A stretch of 64,000 bases of DNA from positions 186,001 through 250,000 of the forward strand of contig WIXG01000068.1 of NCBI GenBank assembly GCA_009869945.1, written 5' to 3'. The notes beneath the pieces are model-generated. The model made no database searches. It saw only the letters and a list, made by a program, of their open reading frames with translations, and was not told the origin of the DNA. Position numbers and translations under genes: made by a program. This DNA comes from Mesaphorura yosii. Taxonomy: Eukaryota; Arthropoda; Collembola; Poduromorpha; Tullbergiidae. Below are positions 59,332 to 64,000 of this stretch, in pieces; within the stretch, counting starts at the first letter, position 1; each line of letters opens with the position of its first letter.

Positions 59332-60545
59332 TCAGTACGCCTCGAATGAAATGATGACCGTCATAGTGTAAATTAGTACGGAATTCATGTAGACAAGCAG
59401 CGTTGTGGGGCTCAATGGATAAAAGACGGACACGTGTACTCGGATCGGAGCGCAAGAGTGGATAAATCGGGCCAACTCCGCCCTTTGCATGGGGACCCGC
59501 CGCCAATTTCTCGCCAGCACTGTTCGCTGCTCGCTTGCGAGCCCCTCGAAGGCTCCTCCGGCCGGGTAGGCGATGGCGGCGACGATTAGGCATGTCACAG
59601 TCCAAATAGGAAGCACGACCAGGCCGACGGGGCTCATTTCATCGTAGAATCGAATGAGGCCGAATGTGCAACAAATCACGGCGGGAAAACCGAGGACTTT
59701 ATGACCGGCCATGATGATGTGCTGCATCGCCGAGTTGTACGCGTGGACGACGAGCTGCACGCGGCGGTAGGCGATTATGAAGGCTCGTGCAGTGGCGGTG
59801 TCGGTGGATTTCCAGCACAGCGCAATTTTACTGCAATAATAATAACTCTGCAATTCTGCATATAAATTAAGGCAATTGCATACACCTCGCCGGACGAACG
59901 TTACCTGACTTGGCCGATCCAGCCGCGTACGGCGACGATGAGCAGGAGCGAGAGGGCGAAATAAAAGATGGCGCTGTGCCAGAGCGCAACGGTGACCCAA
60001 AGCTCAGGGAGGACGTACAGCAGCTGAACGACGAGGGCGTCCGACGGAGGCACCACCAGGAATTTGTTATTGTAGAGCGGGGCCGACTCGGGCCTGAATG
60101 AAAAGCAGAGCGCGACGTACTGCGGGAGGTTCAGGAAACCCGCTGCGGTGAATGCGTTCAGAACCAGGGCGACATGGTCCGAGCCTACTGCTGGATCATT
60201 TGAGCTTGAATGCATCAGTTTATTGACGAGCTCGGCGCAATCCTGCTCGTACAGCAGGGCGTTGATTTGAAAAAGCGCGGGCAGGCTGTAACCCAACACG
60301 AACGCGAATTGGAGGATTTTGTCGGCCGCATTGCACTGCCAGAACGAAGCTACGAAGCGCAAGTACAGAAGAAGGGCTTTCAGGATCAGGAGCGCAGTGC
60401 AGGTGTAGAAGTACGCACGGCGCCAGCGGGACGGCGAAAGAGTCAGAGTACGAGTGGTCGCGTTCCAGTCGAATCTCGTCAGACCTGCCACGGTGCCAAG
60501 ACGGAAGACGCGAGCGAGAGCATCGAGCGTGGAGTTTGGATACAT
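59332..60545 (-). CDS. Gustatory-receptor-like chemoreceptor 1
   Basis: Exons 59905-60545 and 59332-59830 (74-nt intron) encode 379 residues, the usual size of arthropod gustatory receptors. About seven hydrophobic helices can be traced (AYFYTCTALLILKALLLYLR, QFAFVLGYSLPALFQINALL, IFYFALSLLLIVAVRGWI, AVICCTFGLIRFY, VVLPIWTVTCLIVAAIAY). A last helix near the C terminus follows STTLLVYMN-like residues (TTLLVYMNSVLIYTMTVII). The intron before the C-terminal half is typical of the family. RRVQLVVHAYNSAM and FGLIRFYDEM are shared with the partial gene at 63498, showing the two are paralogs. The ligand cannot be predicted. ATG at 60545 is the first in frame. Confidence 0.75.
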
Positions 60546-61666
60546 TGCTACGTCCCACTGTTTACGCTAAATAGCGCACTGAGAAATCAAAACTTCGGCC
60601 TAGAAGCTTTGGCTTCAGAAATTGTGTCGCATTCGTGCACTTTAAGTTTCGAAATTTGACATTTCGGATTTCAGGCAAAACAATCGTCATCAATTGACTT
60701 GTTTGTCGCAATTGGTCAGCTCCAATTGTGGTTGTATGTTTAAAATACCCAAATTATTCAATTATGGCGATTAGTTTCTGAATTGGATCCGATTCAACTT
60801 GACCAAAATATTTCTAAAGCTAAAGTCTAAAAGGCGTCTGGAAATATTTTCATGTTCTCTTTCACGAATTCCCATAAGTGAGCAAGATTTGACTTTTCCA
60901 TTGTCATAAATCGCAAATTGCAAAAGCCCACCTGTTTTCGCAACAAAAACTACCAGTATGGCATGAACATGCGTGCGACATGAATATTTCAATTTCCAAT
61001 TCCCAACGCCGTGCCGTTTTAATCTTAATCTCAGTTTAATGGAAAGGAGGATTTACCTTATCTAAAGTCAACTGAATACCTAACAAATCCGCTTTGATCT
61101 CAGTTTTACGCAAACAGACAGACGGCTTAGGATTACAACTACGACCCGTACATGGACTGCAATTTACTGAAATATTGCATACATGTCAAGTTCAAGCTCG
61201 ATTTCAAAAATCATTTACTGCATGCGTGGTTTAATTTTATTGTTCTCAAGTTTTCGAGCATTTTGTTCTTGACGATGCATGACATTGGGTCTTGGATCCT
61301 TTTTGAGTTTAAGAGATTCTCACGGACATTGAGTCCATAGTGTGAATATTTATTGCCCTCCATTTATTTCAGAAGTCAGAAGCTGATCCTCAGACATGGG
61401 TTTCTTTTTGAAGCATTAAACATTTCATTGTTATTGCCTGATTTTGTGTGTTTAATAAAAACGACCATTCATGGTAAATGAGTGCATCAGAAAAATCCGA
61501 ATCTTGGAGTTGAACACATCGATACGCATTTTTTAAAATGTTTTTTCTCATTATACACTTCACATTCGCAACGGATGAGTGATACTCGAAGTTGGTTTTC
61601 AACGTCAGCTCATTTTTGCGTGTTTTTACAGTCTGGACTCGAGAGCCGAGCGCAGCGCAGTGTCAA
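60546..61666. other. Divergent intergenic region, receptor and galactosyltransferase promoters
   Basis: No gene recognised. An acceptor-like TTTTTACAG at 61622-61630 before the galactosyltransferase ATG suggests that its 5' UTR is spliced. Confidence 0.45.
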
Positions 61667-63399
61667 ATGTATTCCGCGCTGAAACCCACGCGGCCGTCAT
61701 TGCCCCATCATCCCACATTCAGCAGGTCATGGCGGAGACGGCCTTGCCCGTGCCTCCTTCTCGTCTCGTTCGTGCTCGTCCTGTACAGCGTGATAACATT
61801 TGTACATATTGATTCAGCGGGGCGAAGAAGCGCCCTGGTTGAAGAGGGAGTTCAGCCTGAGCCCGATTCCGAGTCTGTGCCAGCCCCAGCACCAATTCGA
61901 GCACAAACCATGACCAGAACTGACGTGACCACAGCGCCCACGCCAAATCCGACTGCCAAGGAAAAGAAGCCAAAGAGAATTTGTTCCAGCAAAATCGGAA
62001 CAAAAGACGCCCCCAAAATCTCCCACGATGTAGGAGACTTTGAATTTGGGCACGTGTTCGAGGAAACTGCCGGCTGGAATGAAACTGTTGTATTAGAATG
62101 GATACCAGAGCAGCAGAAAGTGACGCTGACGCCCGACTGGCTTCCTCCTGACCTCAAGGAGCATTGCGCCCCTCCGACTGAGCCCGAATTGGGTGAGTGA
62201 ACTTGAATAAGGCTATTGAGAGGTTCGTTCGTTGATGTTCCAGCTGATTGTGGTCAAATTTAAGTTGGGCAACTGTCTTTGAACGAATTCACCAACGTGG
62301 ACCTCGAAATGGAGGAAATTATTGCACTGCACTCTGAAGTGGAAGAGGGCGGAGTCTGGTCGCCATTCCCTCCGCCTGCTAGCCGCAGTGAGGAGGCGGC
62401 AGACTGTCCCAAAGTTGCCGTCATAATTCCCTACCGGAACAGGTAACAAATTAAATGTCATCTCCGACTCCTCCCAAGCAAATCCAAGACTCATCCAATC
62501 GCAATTCACAACCCCGCGAAATTTGAATTCAGGTGGGCTCACTTGAAGGTGGCGCTCAACTTCCTTCACACGCTCATGCAAAAGCAGCTGATTAACTACA
62601 GGATTTTTGTGGCAGAACAGGTACGAGACCGAATTTGGTCGAGGCTAAACTAATTTCAATTTAGTTAATTTTAATTCATTCTAATGTGACGTCTTTTTTT
62701 CTTTCCCTTGGTTTTTTTAGTTTGGCGAAAACACCTTCAGTCGTGGCGTCGTCTCCAACGCGGCTTTCGCCACGATAATGGGGTCGGGCATTGCTTCATC
62801 AAATTATGACTGCATCATCTTTCAAGATGTGGATCTCCTTCCGGAGAACGATTACAATCTGTACAATTGTGAGAGCAGTCCGAGGCACTTTGCAGTGGCG
62901 ATGGATAAGTTTAATTACACGTAAGCAGTAAGCGAGAAGATGGAAGACGGCTGGCAGCTTATTTAAGGTGTAAGCAAAAAATTAACTCGAACTTCATGCC
63001 ATTGAAATTCTAAATTCCAGAATGCCGTACGATCGCTACTTTGGTGGTGTCCTCGGACTCACTCCCGAGCACTTCCTGCTCATCAACGGCTACCCAAACA
63101 CGTATTGGGGTTGGGGCGGAGAAGACGACGATCTTTTCTTCCGGACTGAGGCGGTCGGTCTGAACGTCTCCAGACTTCCGCTTGAAATTGCTCACTACAG
63201 GATGCTCGACCACAAGAACGAGAAGCGGCTGCCCAATCAGTACACGTGTGACCTGCTCCGTACAGCCCGAACGAGGTATCCCCTCGATGGATTGAGTACA
63301 CTTCGATTTAGATTGCTCAGTATCGACTACGAAAAGCTGTACACGCGGCTTCTGATCGATGTCGGACTCCCTGACCGAGTACATTACCCAGAAAGCTAA
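61667..63399 (+). CDS. Beta-1,4-galactosyltransferase family protein
   Basis: Exons 61667-62192, 62265-62442, 62533-62620, 62721-62920 and 63021-63399 encode 456 residues. It is a type II Golgi protein: cytoplasmic basic tail (WRRRP), one signal anchor (CPCLLLVSFVLVLYSVITF, about 28-46), a Pro/Thr-rich stem, then the GT7 catalytic domain. Motifs are KVAVIIPYRNRWAHLK, FVAEQ, IIFQDVDLLPENDYNLY (DVD metal site), PRHFAVAMDKFNY, YFGGVLGLT, NGYPNTYWGWGGEDDD, and the metal-binding His in IAHYRML. It transfers Gal or GalNAc from the UDP-sugar to GlcNAc or xylose acceptors. The specificity is not predictable. The family's FNRA reads FSRG here. The first intron uses a weak AAG acceptor at 62264, while the nearer CAG leads to a stop. 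AATAAA at 63459-63464. Confidence 0.93.
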
Positions 63400-63497
63400 T
63401 TTTTATTTGTTATCGGTAACTAATATTACAACCTAGTCAGAACAAAGTCAGCCACATGAATAAAGTGTTACGACATGCCACTGCTTTAGTATACTCG

Positions 63498-63968
63498 TTA
63501 GAATGTAATGACAGCCGTTAGCGTGGCATTCATCACAAAATTCAGGTAGGTCAGGAACGTTGAACGCTCGAATGAGTACAGGCTCAACACGCGAATCTTC
63601 AACGGAGCGCAAGATCGGACAAACTGCTGCACTTCTCGTGGCCGTACATCAATCCTTTTGGAGAGAGAGGTCCAGGATCTTCGTTTCCGCGCCGCAACCA
63701 TTTCCACACTGGCTGCGAGGGGAAACGTCTTGGACACAGTAAAAAGCGTAAACACCGCCATGAAAGGCATGTATAGCAGCCCAGAAGTTGCCATCTGATC
63801 GTAGAATCGAACGAACCCAAACGAGCCGCAAATGATGACTAGTGACCCAGACAGCTTGCGGCCTGTCATAATTGTGTCCTCCATCGATGCGTTGAGGGCG
63901 TGCACGAGCAGCTGAAGCGATCGAATCGCGGTGAATAGACGACGTTCGGGTTTATATGGCGAGATCAA
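63498..63968 (-). CDS. Gustatory-receptor-like chemoreceptor 2, 5'-partial
   Basis: The last exon of a second receptor, continuing beyond the window. It encodes RRLFTAIRSLQLLVHALNASM, IICGSFGFVRFYDQM, a helix LLYMPFMAVFTLF and the C-terminal STFLTYLNFVMNATLTAVI. These line up throughout with the C-terminal half of the receptor at 59332, with the same segment order and spacing. An acceptor (AG at 63969-63970 on the minus strand) probably starts this exon, but the neighbouring CAG at about 63978 is possible too. Its stop lies 34 bp from the galactosyltransferase polyadenylation signal. A minus-strand AATAAA at 63402-63407 suggests that its 3' UTR crosses that gene's 3' end. Confidence 0.7.
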   Translation of the reverse strand: MISPYKPERRLFTAIRSLQLLVHALNASMEDTIMTGRKLSGSLVIICGSFGFVRFYDQMATSGLLYMPFMAVFTLFTVSKTFPLAASVEMVAARKRRSWTSLSKRIDVRPREVQQFVRSCAPLKIRVLSLYSFERSTFLTYLNFVMNATLTAVITF

Positions 63969-64000
63969 CTGACTCTGATTTCTATCTTGGGAGGCTGCTT

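Overview
This is a eukaryotic, animal nuclear window. Genes are interrupted by short GT-AG introns (mostly 58-130 nt), and many have AATAAA signals or TATA boxes. The set of families points to an arthropod: a secreted hemocyanin/phenoloxidase-type protein, two gustatory-receptor-like genes, an ionotropic-receptor-like gene, lipocalins, a cytochrome b5-related desaturase-like protein, and a glycine/tyrosine-rich secreted peptide. Compact genes, many orphan secreted proteins and a microbial-type sugar dehydrogenase relic would fit a springtail (Collembola). That assignment is inference and no marker here proves it. There are no prokaryotic operons, CRISPR arrays, rRNA genes or convincing tRNA genes.

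Layout. 0.3-2 kb: ionotropic-receptor-like gene with an apparent frameshift (+). 4.3-7.5 kb: six-exon hemocyanin/phenoloxidase (+). 8-15.6 kb: a housekeeping cluster of THOC1 (-), ATG5 (-), GTF3C6 (+) and GPN1 (-). 16.7 kb: a 46-residue RRxS-transmembrane micropeptide (-). 18.3-18.7 kb: GGY-repeat secreted peptide (-). 20.1-21.3 kb: fatty acid hydroxylase FAXDC2-like (-). 22.5-23.3 and 30.7-31.6 kb: two lipocalins (+). 25-27.4 kb: EEPD1-like protein with a degenerate nuclease domain (+). 27.6-29.1 kb: SLC46-type transporter (-). 31.6-36.5 kb: a segment bracketed by two inverted copies of a 90-bp repeat. It holds an 823-residue VWA/U-box-like orphan (+) and a glucose/sorbosone dehydrogenase pseudogene (-). 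37-39.9 kb: MYBBP1A/POL5-like (+). 40.2-47.5 kb: Ras-association-domain gene with a 5.6-kb intron (-). 50.1-51 kb: E2F (+). 51.6-53.9 kb: a kinase fused to a Pirh2-type E3 ligase (+). 55.4-56.9 kb: cytochrome b5-related (+). 57.3-59.1 kb: two small secreted genes with TATA boxes and micro first exons (+). 59.3-60.5 and 63.5-64 kb: gustatory-receptor-like paralogs (-), flanking a beta-1,4-galactosyltransferase (+, 61.7-63.4 kb).

The most unusual item is at 51654-53898. One spliced gene encodes a complete eIF2-alpha-kinase-like domain, a ZZ-like zinc finger, and the full CHY, CTCHY and RING array of RCHY1/Pirh2. A single exon carries the kinase C-lobe, the ZZ finger and the start of the CHY finger, so the fusion is not an artefact of joining neighbouring genes. 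Other leads are the phospholamban-like micropeptide, a candidate amidated neuropeptide precursor, the pseudo-nuclease EEPD1, the repeat-bracketed segment with foreign-looking genes, and near-palindromic bidirectional polyadenylation modules between convergent genes.

Exon boundaries were read by eye from splice consensus and reading phase. Multi-exon models were checked by requiring that the summed coding length be divisible by three.
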